From Flavobacteriaceae bacterium (GTDB taxonomy: Bacteria > Bacteroidota > Bacteroidia > Flavobacteriales > Flavobacteriaceae), in assembly GCA_016744415.1 (NCBI GenBank), contig JADGEL010000002.1, positions 124,001 through 188,000 on the forward strand: a stretch of 64,000 bases of DNA, given 5' to 3'. The position numbers and the translations under genes were made by a program. The notes beneath the pieces were generated by a model that did no database searches, was not told the DNA's origin, and saw only the letters and a program-made list of their open reading frames with translations. Below are positions 35,838 to 44,295 of this stretch, piece by piece (the stretch's first letter is position 1; the number at the start of each line of letters is the position of its first letter).

Positions 35838-37529
35838 TTATTGCATTTTTGGTCTTTCCCAATCTTTGGCTTCATATCCTTTAGGTTTCTTTGGCTTAAA
35901 TACTTGTACTTCTTTTGATCCTTTTTCAAATAACTGCCAAGAATCAGTTCTAAAAGGTGAAGCTGGTAATCCTTCTTTATTATACAATAGGTTCCGTTCA
36001 GAAGGGTTCATAGCCCATGCATAACGGACAGCAACAGGGTTTGAAATTTTATCAGAAGACACTTCTATGGTGTTTCCAACAATTTTAGCGGTTGCCCATT
36101 CCCATTTTTGATCTTCACCTGCAATTGCAAAAGCGTTTATATCTCCTTTTTTAGCGGCCATTAATCCACTACCTATTCCGTTAAATGAAACTGTAATTTT
36201 ATTTCCATTTATCTCTTGTGATTCATAATAAGGTCCATGCGCTACTAGATCTTTATTGTATACATCGTGTAATACATTAAAAGCATGTCTGTAGCCAATT
36301 GGTTTTTTGTTTTTAGGATGTAAAAGAAAAGCATCTCCAGTGTCTATACTAACAGCAAGTCCTGTATTTTGCACTTCTGAAACTACCTCTAACATCACAT
36401 TTCTATTAACAACCCAAGAAGCCTCTACACCTTCAACTGGTTTTGTTTGTGCAGGATTCCAACTAGGTAATTGCGTCATTGAAAAATAAAAATCATCGGC
36501 CACATTTCCTCCAGACTTTTTATTAAACTCACTTCTATAAAATCCAATTAATAGTTCTAATTGACTCTTATAATCTAGAGCTTGTTGAACTGATTTAGAA
36601 TTACGTTCGGCTTGATACCAAATTGCACCTTTAATACCAAAACCTAATACTGGATGTACCATTGCATTGTATATATTTGATGGATATTGGTGCCCAAAAA
36701 CTGCTGGTTTTGTAATGATTGGTGGCTTTCTACTTCTACTCTTGTTTTTCATAGTATCATTGGCAGCCATTTGTTTTTGATACAGTTTTAGTTCGGTATT
36801 ATACTTAATCAATGCTTTTTCTTTAGTAAATCCTAATTTTTCGATTTGTCTCTTAGTTGTTTCATCTAAACCATTCTTTAATGATATACTACGAATATTG
36901 TCTTTTTGAATATCCCAAGGCAACCACCCTTCAATTGGAGTTCCTGCATAAGCCTGCACAATAATACCTACAGGGATACCTAATTCTTTTTGAAGTTTTT
37001 CAGCAAAGTAATATGATACTGCCGAAGTTTGACCTGCTGTGTAAGGTGTCGCTTCTTTCCAGCTTCCTGTTGGACAATCTGATCTAGGTTCATACCAATT
37101 TTGACGAGCTGATTGGTATATTCTTAAATTTTTATTTCTTGCTTTTTTAGCATCTTCTTCTCCATGAAAAGTATTCTCTAAAGCCCAACCCATATTAGAT
37201 TGTCCTAGACACAACCATACTTCTCCTAAAAGTACATTTTTTAGTATCACTTGACTGCTACCATTAATAGTAATATCATAAGCTCCCCCTGCTTTTACAG
37301 TTTGTAAATACAATCTCCATTTACCTGTACTATCAGTTTTTACTGATGCTTTCTCTCCCCAACTAGCTACAACATTAATTTGTTTATTTGGAGTATCTTC
37401 ACCCCATATTGCAACCTTTTCATTTTGCTGTAAAACCATATTGTCACCAAAAAAAGTGGGTACTTTTGTTTGTGAAAAACTGATTGTTGTAAAAAGTATA
37501 ATAGCGATTGCTAAAAAATGTCTTTTCAT
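35838..37529 (-). CDS. sialate O-acetylesterase-like carbohydrate esterase
   Basis: 563 aa with signal peptide (IILFTTISFSQ). The SGNH/SASA-type motif 'LGEVWLCLGQSNMGWALE' lies near residue 110 and holds the Ser nucleophile block. 'GIIVQAYAGTPIEGWLPW' and 'GAIWYQAERNS' follow in the positions of later family blocks. An N-terminal beta-domain ('LQQNEKVAIWGEDTPNKQI') is usual in the family. Such enzymes remove O-acetyl groups; in a PUL they commonly deacetylate the target glycan and need not act on sialic acid. It lies between sulfatases D and E with gaps of 25 and 42 bp. Confidence 0.88.
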   Translation of the reverse strand: MKRHFLAIAIILFTTISFSQTKVPTFFGDNMVLQQNEKVAIWGEDTPNKQINVVASWGEKASVKTDSTGKWRLYLQTVKAGGAYDITINGSSQVILKNVLLGEVWLCLGQSNMGWALENTFHGEEDAKKARNKNLRIYQSARQNWYEPRSDCPTGSWKEATPYTAGQTSAVSYYFAEKLQKELGIPVGIIVQAYAGTPIEGWLPWDIQKDNIRSISLKNGLDETTKRQIEKLGFTKEKALIKYNTELKLYQKQMAANDTMKNKSRSRKPPIITKPAVFGHQYPSNIYNAMVHPVLGFGIKGAIWYQAERNSKSVQQALDYKSQLELLIGFYRSEFNKKSGGNVADDFYFSMTQLPSWNPAQTKPVEGVEASWVVNRNVMLEVVSEVQNTGLAVSIDTGDAFLLHPKNKKPIGYRHAFNVLHDVYNKDLVAHGPYYESQEINGNKITVSFNGIGSGLMAAKKGDINAFAIAGEDQKWEWATAKIVGNTIEVSSDKISNPVAVRYAWAMNPSERNLLYNKEGLPASPFRTDSWQLFEKGSKEVQVFKPKKPKGYEAKDWERPKMQ

Positions 37530-37571
37530 AAAAAGTATTTTAATAATTGAGAATTTACCTTTTTTGTGTTA

Positions 37572-39212
37572 TTAATGTTTGTTTTCTGAAACCATATTTG
37601 GAACTTTTCTACCTTTTCTTAAGGGCTCATCTTTCCACTCTACAACTGGAGGCTCTTCGTATTTTACCATCAATCGATTCAACTCTTTTTTCATTCGGTC
37701 AATTTCACCTTTATAAGTTGCATCACCAATTAAATTAGCAACTTCATTCGGGTCTTTTTCTAAATCGTAAAATTCCCATTGATCTATATTGTTGTAAAAA
37801 TGAATTAATTTATAACGACTATCTCTTACACCATAATGTCTTTTTACAGAATGGAATCCTGGATATTCATAATAATGGTAGTATATTGATTCTCTCCAGT
37901 CTTTTACTTTTTTTCCTGTTAAAATAGGTTTTAATGATTCCCCTTGAATATCTTCTGGAATATCTAACCCTAATAAATCTAAAAACGTAGGCGCTAAATC
38001 AAGGTTTTGAACCATTTTATCTGTACTGCTATTTGCTTTTATTTTACCTGGATACTGAATTAATAATGGTGTTCTTAATGATTGTTCGTACATAAAGCGT
38101 TTATCGAACCAACCGTGCTCACCAATAAAAAACCCTTGATCTGAGGTATAAACAATAATAGTGTTTTCTGTTAAATTGTTTTCTTCTAAATAATCTAATA
38201 CACGCCCAACACCTTCATCTACCGAGGCTATTGTTGCGCAATAATCTTGTACATATCTTTGATATTTCCACAATGCCATTTCTTTATCACTAAAATTGGC
38301 AGTATTCATATCGTCATTTCTTTTTCTATAAGCGGCATTCCATTCAGTTCTTTGTTCTTGTGTCATTCTTTCAAAATGGTTTGGCCACCTGTCGTAACGC
38401 AAGCTATCTGAACCTACCGCTACCGTCATTTTTAAATCATGACCTTCATACATATCCTTATAGATATTCATTTTTTGTGCCCCTGCAGCTTTTCTATCAT
38501 CATAATTATCGAAATACGTTTCTGGTACAGGAAATTCTGTATTTTCATACATTTGTGTATGCCTTAGCGCAGGCATTTGATTTCTGTGTGGTGCCTTATG
38601 ATGAATCATTAAAGCAAATGGTTTGTTTTTATCTCTTTTATTTTCTAACCAATCTAATGAATAGTCCGTTGTTAAATCTGTGGCATAGCCCTCTATTGTT
38701 TCTGAGCCATCTTTGGTAATAAACTCAGGATTGTAGTATTCCCCTTGATCATTTAATATTTTCCAAAAGTCAAAATCAATACCTTCTGGTGTATGCCCAA
38801 TATGCCATTTACCTACAACAGCAGTTTGGTACCCTTCTTCTTTTAACATTTTTGGCCATGTGGGTTGAGAGCCATCAAAAGTTTGACCATTGTATGAGAA
38901 TCCGTTGATATGTCCGAATTTACCCGTTAACATTGTTGCTCTACTAGGACCACAAAGTGAGTTTGAAACAAAGGAGTTGTCAAAACGCATACCAGCATTG
39001 GCAATGCGGTCTATATTTGGAGTTGGAGCTAATTTTGAGATAGGGTGATTGTAAGCACTTAATGCTTGATACGCATGATCATCTGCCATTATAAAAACTA
39101 AGTTTGGCTGTTGCTTTGTTGGTGCTTTTTCTTCTTTTCCTTTTTTAAAATTTGAAAGCAAAAATACTAAACAAACAGCTATTAATAGTTTTATAAACAT
39201 TGGAGACTTCAT
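37572..39212 (-). CDS. S1-type sulfatase (sulfatase E), first gene of the train
   Basis: 546 aa with an N-terminal signal segment (KLLIAVCLVFLLS). The signature is C-G-P-S-R...T-G (Cys87, 'LCGPSRATMLTGKF'). The metal site is 'IMADDHAYQALSAYNH', and the late motif is 'YTSDQGFFIGEHGWFDKRFM'. It pairs with sulfatase C in these motifs. It is the promoter-proximal gene of the 25-kb train. Only 77 bp separate it from the stop of the T9SS gene upstream, much of that occupied by a terminator palindrome, so its promoter must be compact or overlap the hairpin. Confidence 0.9.
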   Translation of the reverse strand: MKSPMFIKLLIAVCLVFLLSNFKKGKEEKAPTKQQPNLVFIMADDHAYQALSAYNHPISKLAPTPNIDRIANAGMRFDNSFVSNSLCGPSRATMLTGKFGHINGFSYNGQTFDGSQPTWPKMLKEEGYQTAVVGKWHIGHTPEGIDFDFWKILNDQGEYYNPEFITKDGSETIEGYATDLTTDYSLDWLENKRDKNKPFALMIHHKAPHRNQMPALRHTQMYENTEFPVPETYFDNYDDRKAAGAQKMNIYKDMYEGHDLKMTVAVGSDSLRYDRWPNHFERMTQEQRTEWNAAYRKRNDDMNTANFSDKEMALWKYQRYVQDYCATIASVDEGVGRVLDYLEENNLTENTIIVYTSDQGFFIGEHGWFDKRFMYEQSLRTPLLIQYPGKIKANSSTDKMVQNLDLAPTFLDLLGLDIPEDIQGESLKPILTGKKVKDWRESIYYHYYEYPGFHSVKRHYGVRDSRYKLIHFYNNIDQWEFYDLEKDPNEVANLIGDATYKGEIDRMKKELNRLMVKYEEPPVVEWKDEPLRKGRKVPNMVSENKH

Positions 39213-39231
39213 ACAAAAATTGTTTTTTTTA

Positions 39232-39268
39232 AATTAAAGCCAAGAAAATAATTTTCTTGGCTTTAATT
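39232..39268 (-). terminator. perfect 18-bp palindrome terminator
   Basis: AATTAAAGCCAAGAAAAT and its exact complement flank a single base. It lies just after the stop of the T9SS gene at 39290 and before the sulfatase E start. It probably ends transcription of the MopE-repeat gene and insulates the sulfatase train. Confidence 0.75.
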
Positions 39269-39289
39269 AACTTATTTGAGTTAATACAA

Positions 39290-40828
39290 TTACTTTTTAA
39301 TAATTTTAAAAGTACCTTCTGTACCTTCAATAGTTGCTTTCATAAAATACACTCCTTGTCTTAAAGATGAAATATCTAAATTATCTTCTAAAGCATTGAT
39401 TTGTTTATTCAATACTTGCTGCCCTAAAAAGTTATACATGCTAACGCTTTCAATCTCTTTTTGAGAATTTAATCTGATATTATCAGATGCTGGGTTTGGA
39501 GCATAGCTAAATTGAATTCCTAATTCATCAAAACTTTGTACGCCTAGCGGAGTTCCATTTAACATTAAGTTGTCAATTTCAAAATAATCATCAGTTAAAG
39601 CACCACCACCATTTTGGTTAAAGAAGATATTGATTCTATGTATGGTTTGCGGTAGTACTGCAGGTACATTTCCGTCCTTATCAGTTGTTAAGGTAAAGGC
39701 TACACCAGTTTCCCCACTGTTATCCATTCCTGAAAATGTATGTTTATAAGTATATTCAGCGCCTAAATCATTATCTGTAAATCTAATATCAATAGTTAAA
39801 GCACTAGAAGGGTCAACTCCATCTACAAGAGCAGATATATTTTGTAATATATCTAATGAACCTGTTTGGTCTGTACTAATATCAATAAGTGAGCTCAAAT
39901 TATATTTTAAAGATCCGTAAGCTCCATTTGGTGTGCTAAGAACTGTATAACGAGCTCTTTCAGAAATTTCTTGTACCGCATACCTATTAACATTTGCAGT
40001 TCTTTCTATAAAGGCTTGGTTATTACCAGAAGTAAACTCTAAAGGTAGTGTTGTAATTGCACTAGCTCCATCATCTATATTTCCATCACAATTTTCATCA
40101 TCACCATTTGCGTCTCCTAAAATTTCAGAAGCACCTGGGTTAATAGCTGGATTGGTATCATCGCAATCTACATCAGATAAATAAGTATCACCATCGTCAT
40201 CAACCAAAGCAGTTGGGTGCTCTATATCATCTATATAATAGTCGTAATCAGCTCCACCATTAATGGTTAATTTACTTAATCCAGCATCGATAGCGATATC
40301 TAGCCTACCATATGTAGCCGTAAAAATATTAGATGCATCTACAGATCCCCCAAAGACAACATCAGCGTTTACACCACCACTTCCATCTGAAAAGTCAAAT
40401 GTATATAAATCCCAATCACCAATTGTAGCAACAGATTGCGTTAATGCCAATTCGGCTTTATTAGCAACACCAGTTCCTATACCCGCTCTTAAACGTACAA
40501 TTATATCATCTTTTATTATAGTATGCCTAACTTTTACTGTAATAATTGTATTAGGGCCATTTAATAGAAATCCACCATCTGGATTCATTCTAAATGCGGC
40601 ATGTCTATTTGCTGCATTACCTTCTTGGGTTGCCACTAAACAGTTGGCAGAAGTATTTGGGGCAGTCAAGTTAGTATTTGCAACAACAGCTGGTAAACCA
40701 GTAAATTGTGCTGCAGATGACACTCCAAAAGCAGCTTCACCGCTTTCCCATGTAGTAGGGAATACGTCTTGCGCAAACCCGCAGGTTGCAGCAAAAAGAA
40801 AAGTAAATAATAATGTAATTTTTTTCAT
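39290..40828 (-). CDS. T9SS-exported protein with MopE-type metal-binding repeats
   Basis: About 512 aa from ATG 40828 (MKKITLLFTFLFAATCGFAQ, a clean signal peptide). The upstream ATG at 40891 would add 21 residues before it and is rejected. A jelly-roll-like N-terminal domain is followed near residue 207 by an Asp-rich MopE/PF11617-type segment ('DDDGDTYLSDVDCDDTNP', 'GDANGDDENCDGNIDDG'). A second beta domain and a type-A T9SS sorting domain come next ('FSYAPNPASDNIRL' ... 'LRQGVYFMKATI'). No catalytic motif is seen. Position next to the regulator and upstream of the train suggests a surface glycan-binding protein. Calcium binding is inferred from the Asp repeats. Confidence 0.75.
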   Translation of the reverse strand: MKKITLLFTFLFAATCGFAQDVFPTTWESGEAAFGVSSAAQFTGLPAVVANTNLTAPNTSANCLVATQEGNAANRHAAFRMNPDGGFLLNGPNTIITVKVRHTIIKDDIIVRLRAGIGTGVANKAELALTQSVATIGDWDLYTFDFSDGSGGVNADVVFGGSVDASNIFTATYGRLDIAIDAGLSKLTINGGADYDYYIDDIEHPTALVDDDGDTYLSDVDCDDTNPAINPGASEILGDANGDDENCDGNIDDGASAITTLPLEFTSGNNQAFIERTANVNRYAVQEISERARYTVLSTPNGAYGSLKYNLSSLIDISTDQTGSLDILQNISALVDGVDPSSALTIDIRFTDNDLGAEYTYKHTFSGMDNSGETGVAFTLTTDKDGNVPAVLPQTIHRINIFFNQNGGGALTDDYFEIDNLMLNGTPLGVQSFDELGIQFSYAPNPASDNIRLNSQKEIESVSMYNFLGQQVLNKQINALEDNLDISSLRQGVYFMKATIEGTEGTFKIIKK

Positions 40829-41031
40829 AATAGTGTAAGTTTTAAAATTTGTGTATATAATAGTTTGTTTTAATGATTCAAAGTTAGCCATGAACTATTG
40901 TGTTTTAATAATGCAGCGTCTCATTTATTAGTACGTCTTAACAAATATCTTTTCTAAGCACAGTAAATATGGGAGAAATGGACTTGTTATCTATAATTTC
41001 GTAAATGAAAAAACATTACTAAGAAGTAGTT

Positions 41032-41040
41032 TTGACGTAG
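41032..41040 (-). promoter_or_regulatory. CTACGTCAA motif upstream of the T9SS gene
   Basis: CTACGTCAA on the minus strand lies about 200 bp upstream of the gene starting at 40828. The same 9-mer occurs at 43972-43980 beside the regulator and the G8 gene promoter. A half-site-like TACGTC is at about 40930. It is a candidate operator for the LuxR-type regulator. Confidence 0.3.
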
Positions 41041-41167
41041 TAGCGTTTATAAGTTGAAGTAGGTGTAGCTGTGGAGTTTTGAGAATTAACAATAGGGAAT
41101 TAAGCGCTTTAGAGGAAAAGCATTTTTATTTAGACGTAAATAAGCAAGTGCAGAAATGCTTTTGCTG

Positions 41168-43954
41168 TTAATTAAATTTTGTTAAAAAAGTAGTGATATT
41201 TTGCGCGCCATCTGTGTCAATTTGAAATTTTTTCTTTAGTCTATATCTATGGGTTTCTACACCTCTAACCGAAATATTTAATAAGGGTGCTATTTCTTTA
41301 GTAGATAAATTCATTTTAATATACGCGCACAATTTTAAATCTTTACGAGTTAATTGTGGGTAATTACTTTTTAGTTTATCAAAAAACTCCTTATGTACTT
41401 GGTTAAAGTTATATTCGAATAAACCCCATTCATCTTCATGTTCAATGCTCTTATCAATTTGCTTAATTAAACGATTGAATGAATATTGATTGCTAAACTT
41501 ACCTTGATTCAACAAAAATTCTTTCTTTAGTAATACAAGTATTTCATTTTTCTTTAACAAAGCCATAGCGGTATTTGCTAGCTGTTTGCTTTTTAAATTG
41601 ACATCATTAGCCAGTGCTTCATTCTTAACTAAGTTTAAGGCTTTTATATTTTCCAACTCCTGCTCTTTTAATAGTATCCGTTGTTTTTTCTCTAATTGAA
41701 TTTTATAAATTCTTTTTTTTGTCATTAATTTTCGACGGTTATATATATAAAATGTAAATAGAAATAATAGCGCTAATAAAATGTATATTATAACTCCAAC
41801 CACTCCTCTATACCAAGGTGGTGAAACGGAATATTCAATAGATATTTCTTCTGAATGCTCTCCATTAGCATTTGATGTTCTTATGATTATTTCATAATCA
41901 TCTTCAAGTAGATTTAAAAACCGAATATCTCCAGAAACACTTTTTTGCCAGTTATTTTGTACGGAGTTTAATTTATATTCAAAAAAATAATTTTTTGAGT
42001 TTGGTGATGAAAATTGAATTAATATTTCATTATTATCAAAATCTACATGTATAGATTCAGCATTTATATTGGCAAGTACCCCTTTAATTTTAATGTTATC
42101 AATAATGGGTTTTTCTAATTTTGATCTTGTTTCATAAATAGAATTACTGTAGATCATAAAGCCGTCCATTAAACACAACACATTGATTGTATCATTAATT
42201 TTTACAATTCGTTCCGAACCAGAAACTAACCTTTCTTTATATAAATCATTTGGAATATGATATTTTGATTCGGCAGTAAATGATGGTAGTATAAAAATGT
42301 CATTATTGTTTTTTATACCAATCTCCGAATCTGTGTTTTTAGAAATAATATCAGAACTTTCACCTATTTTAGTTGATAGTAATTTGTAAGGCACAATACT
42401 ATCTTGTATCGGTTCGTAGCGCTGCCACCCTTTATCAGTTTTAAAAACAATATCATTCTTGATTTTGAATATTTTTACTTTATAGGTTGATAACAATCCT
42501 TTATTCTCATAATTTTTAGACGATATAACACTTGTGAAATTTTTATCTATTTTTACTCTGAGCAAACCCTTATATGGATGTGCAACCCAGGCTGTGTATT
42601 TATCTTCAAAAACTACATATTTGGCCGGTTGATTCAAGTTAATGAGCCTACTTACTTTCCATTCGTTAGGTTCTTTTTTATATTTTATCAAGCCAGAATA
42701 GGAACCTTGTAGCATTAAATTCTTTTCACCAATAATAGGGTTAAGATCCCAACCTCCTGTATATTCAGAGATTTTTTGTAAGTGTTTATTTTTAACTAAA
42801 AAAGTTCCACTGTTGTGTCCGCAAAATAAATCATCACCTATCTGTTTTAACTCCAAAACTTGTCCAGAAGAACCCTTAATAAAGTGAATATTGTAGTTGC
42901 TGTCAAGATAATATAGCCCAGTATTACTCCCTATATAATAGATCCCTTTATGCTGAACGATATCATAGACAGCTCCTAAGTTTCCTTTTATATCATTAAA
43001 AAAAGTTGCCTTTGAATTAAGATTAACTAAGGATATTCCATTGTCAAGCCCCAGCCATAATTGATTGTTTTTGCTGATTTTTTGGTTTAATACCGTGTTA
43101 TTTATTAGACCACTTTCCTTATTCAGATGTGATATAACATTCCCTAATTTATCTGTTAGATAAATCCCATTATCAATTGTTCCAAAAACATAATTCCCAT
43201 TTTTTAACCGTATAACATTATTTAATTCATGTTTTTGAATTATGTCATTTATTTCACAAACCCAAGGTTTCGTACTAGAGCCATCAAATAAATAACAACC
43301 CTTTAATGCTGAAGATATAAGAAGTGTCTTATCATCAAAAAAATTAATAGAATTGACCTTAGTTTGTTTTGGGATACTAAAATTGGGTACTGCAGTAAAT
43401 TGATCTCCTTCTAGCTTTAACACTCCTAAGGTAGACGAGTAAATCAACATCTCATTATTTACTATATCACAGGCAGTTATAGAACCAAAAACAGGAATTT
43501 GTTCTATTATCTCATCTGTAACTTTATAAAATTTAGTAAAAGACCTGAAAAATAATTGGTTATTAAAAGCAACTATTTGCCAATACTCTTGGTCAAACGT
43601 TATTTTTTTATTTTTTTGAGTAATTGAAGTATATTTTAAAAGCCCTTTTTCATCTCTTTTCCAATACCCAAATTCTTCAAACGAACCTGTATAAATCTTA
43701 TCCTTTTGAACAAGTACTGATCTAATAATTGTTTTATTTGGCAATTTCCATAGTTTCCAACGAATACCATTGTACTCTAAGAGCCCTTCTCCATTTGCAA
43801 TATATACACGCCCGATACTATCTATAGATATGTCCCAATTTTTATTTCCGCCATTATAATCAGAAATGGAATAATTTTTAAAATTAGGAGAAAACTGTCC
43901 AAAAGTGTTTGTAAAACTGAACACTAAAAATAGTATTGTTATTGCGATCTTCAT
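41168..43954 (-). CDS. membrane PUL regulator: propeller sensor, Y_Y_Y, LuxR-type HTH
   Basis: 928 aa. A signal peptide (ITILFLVFSFTNTFGQ) leads to a periplasmic two-component-propeller-like sensor (to about 620), then a Y_Y_Y domain ('YFFEYKLNSVQNNWQK', 'LLEDDYEIIIRTSNANGEH') ending in 'PPWYRG'. One TM follows (about 716-738, 'VVGVIIYILLALLFLFTFYI'), then a coiled linker. The C-terminal HTH is at about 871-925 ('LTRKDLKLCAYIKMNLSTKE', 'LLNISVRGVETHRYRLKKKF'). There is no histidine kinase or receiver domain, so it is a one-piece membrane regulator. It probably senses oligosaccharides in the periplasm and controls the PUL. It is divergent from the first G8 gene across a 341-bp region. Confidence 0.9.
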   Translation of the reverse strand: MKIAITILFLVFSFTNTFGQFSPNFKNYSISDYNGGNKNWDISIDSIGRVYIANGEGLLEYNGIRWKLWKLPNKTIIRSVLVQKDKIYTGSFEEFGYWKRDEKGLLKYTSITQKNKKITFDQEYWQIVAFNNQLFFRSFTKFYKVTDEIIEQIPVFGSITACDIVNNEMLIYSSTLGVLKLEGDQFTAVPNFSIPKQTKVNSINFFDDKTLLISSALKGCYLFDGSSTKPWVCEINDIIQKHELNNVIRLKNGNYVFGTIDNGIYLTDKLGNVISHLNKESGLINNTVLNQKISKNNQLWLGLDNGISLVNLNSKATFFNDIKGNLGAVYDIVQHKGIYYIGSNTGLYYLDSNYNIHFIKGSSGQVLELKQIGDDLFCGHNSGTFLVKNKHLQKISEYTGGWDLNPIIGEKNLMLQGSYSGLIKYKKEPNEWKVSRLINLNQPAKYVVFEDKYTAWVAHPYKGLLRVKIDKNFTSVISSKNYENKGLLSTYKVKIFKIKNDIVFKTDKGWQRYEPIQDSIVPYKLLSTKIGESSDIISKNTDSEIGIKNNNDIFILPSFTAESKYHIPNDLYKERLVSGSERIVKINDTINVLCLMDGFMIYSNSIYETRSKLEKPIIDNIKIKGVLANINAESIHVDFDNNEILIQFSSPNSKNYFFEYKLNSVQNNWQKSVSGDIRFLNLLEDDYEIIIRTSNANGEHSEEISIEYSVSPPWYRGVVGVIIYILLALLFLFTFYIYNRRKLMTKKRIYKIQLEKKQRILLKEQELENIKALNLVKNEALANDVNLKSKQLANTAMALLKKNEILVLLKKEFLLNQGKFSNQYSFNRLIKQIDKSIEHEDEWGLFEYNFNQVHKEFFDKLKSNYPQLTRKDLKLCAYIKMNLSTKEIAPLLNISVRGVETHRYRLKKKFQIDTDGAQNITTFLTKFN

Positions 43955-44295
43955 AAATTAGATATAATATACTACGTCAAATATATGTAAAGACATGTTA
44001 AAATGTATTGAATTTATTGTTTTTATATGTAAATATAGCTATTTAAAAATACTACAAGTAGATTTCACTTATACGTCAATCATAAATTATTAGGATTTAT
44101 TACACTAATTCGGACTACATCATTTCTACGCCAATTAGAAGTGTTTTAATAATGGACACAACTATTCCTTAATAAGACCTAACAATTGCACGTTTTATGG
44201 AATTGTTGTTTATGGTGTATATATGCGTATATCATATTTGCTTTTTAGTAAATGAGAATATTTAATTTTGTGCAACGACATAAAAAGAACTACTC
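43955..44295. promoter_or_regulatory. divergent promoter region of regulator and G8 gene 1
   Basis: No gene lies in this 341-bp gap. Repeated elements of the type CTACGTCAA are visible: 43972-43980 (exact), 44071-44079 (ATACGTCAA), 44115-44123 (CTACATCAT) and 44126-44134 (CTACGCCAA), all in plus orientation. A minus-strand TATATTTG (43978-43985) fits the -7 element for the regulator and overlaps the first motif, suggesting autoregulation. Confidence 0.45.
44237..44270 (+). promoter_or_regulatory. Bacteroidota-type promoter of G8 gene 1
   Basis: TTTG at 44237-44240 and TAATTTTG at 44263-44270 are 22 bp apart. This fits the TTTG / TAnnTTTG consensus of the Bacteroidota primary sigma factor. 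The start codon is 25 bp further on. Confidence 0.5.

Noticed and set aside
40263-40838. 191-codon plus-strand open frame
   Set aside because: It lies antisense to the T9SS/MopE-repeat gene, which has a signal peptide and sorting domain; the frame is a by-product of its codon use.
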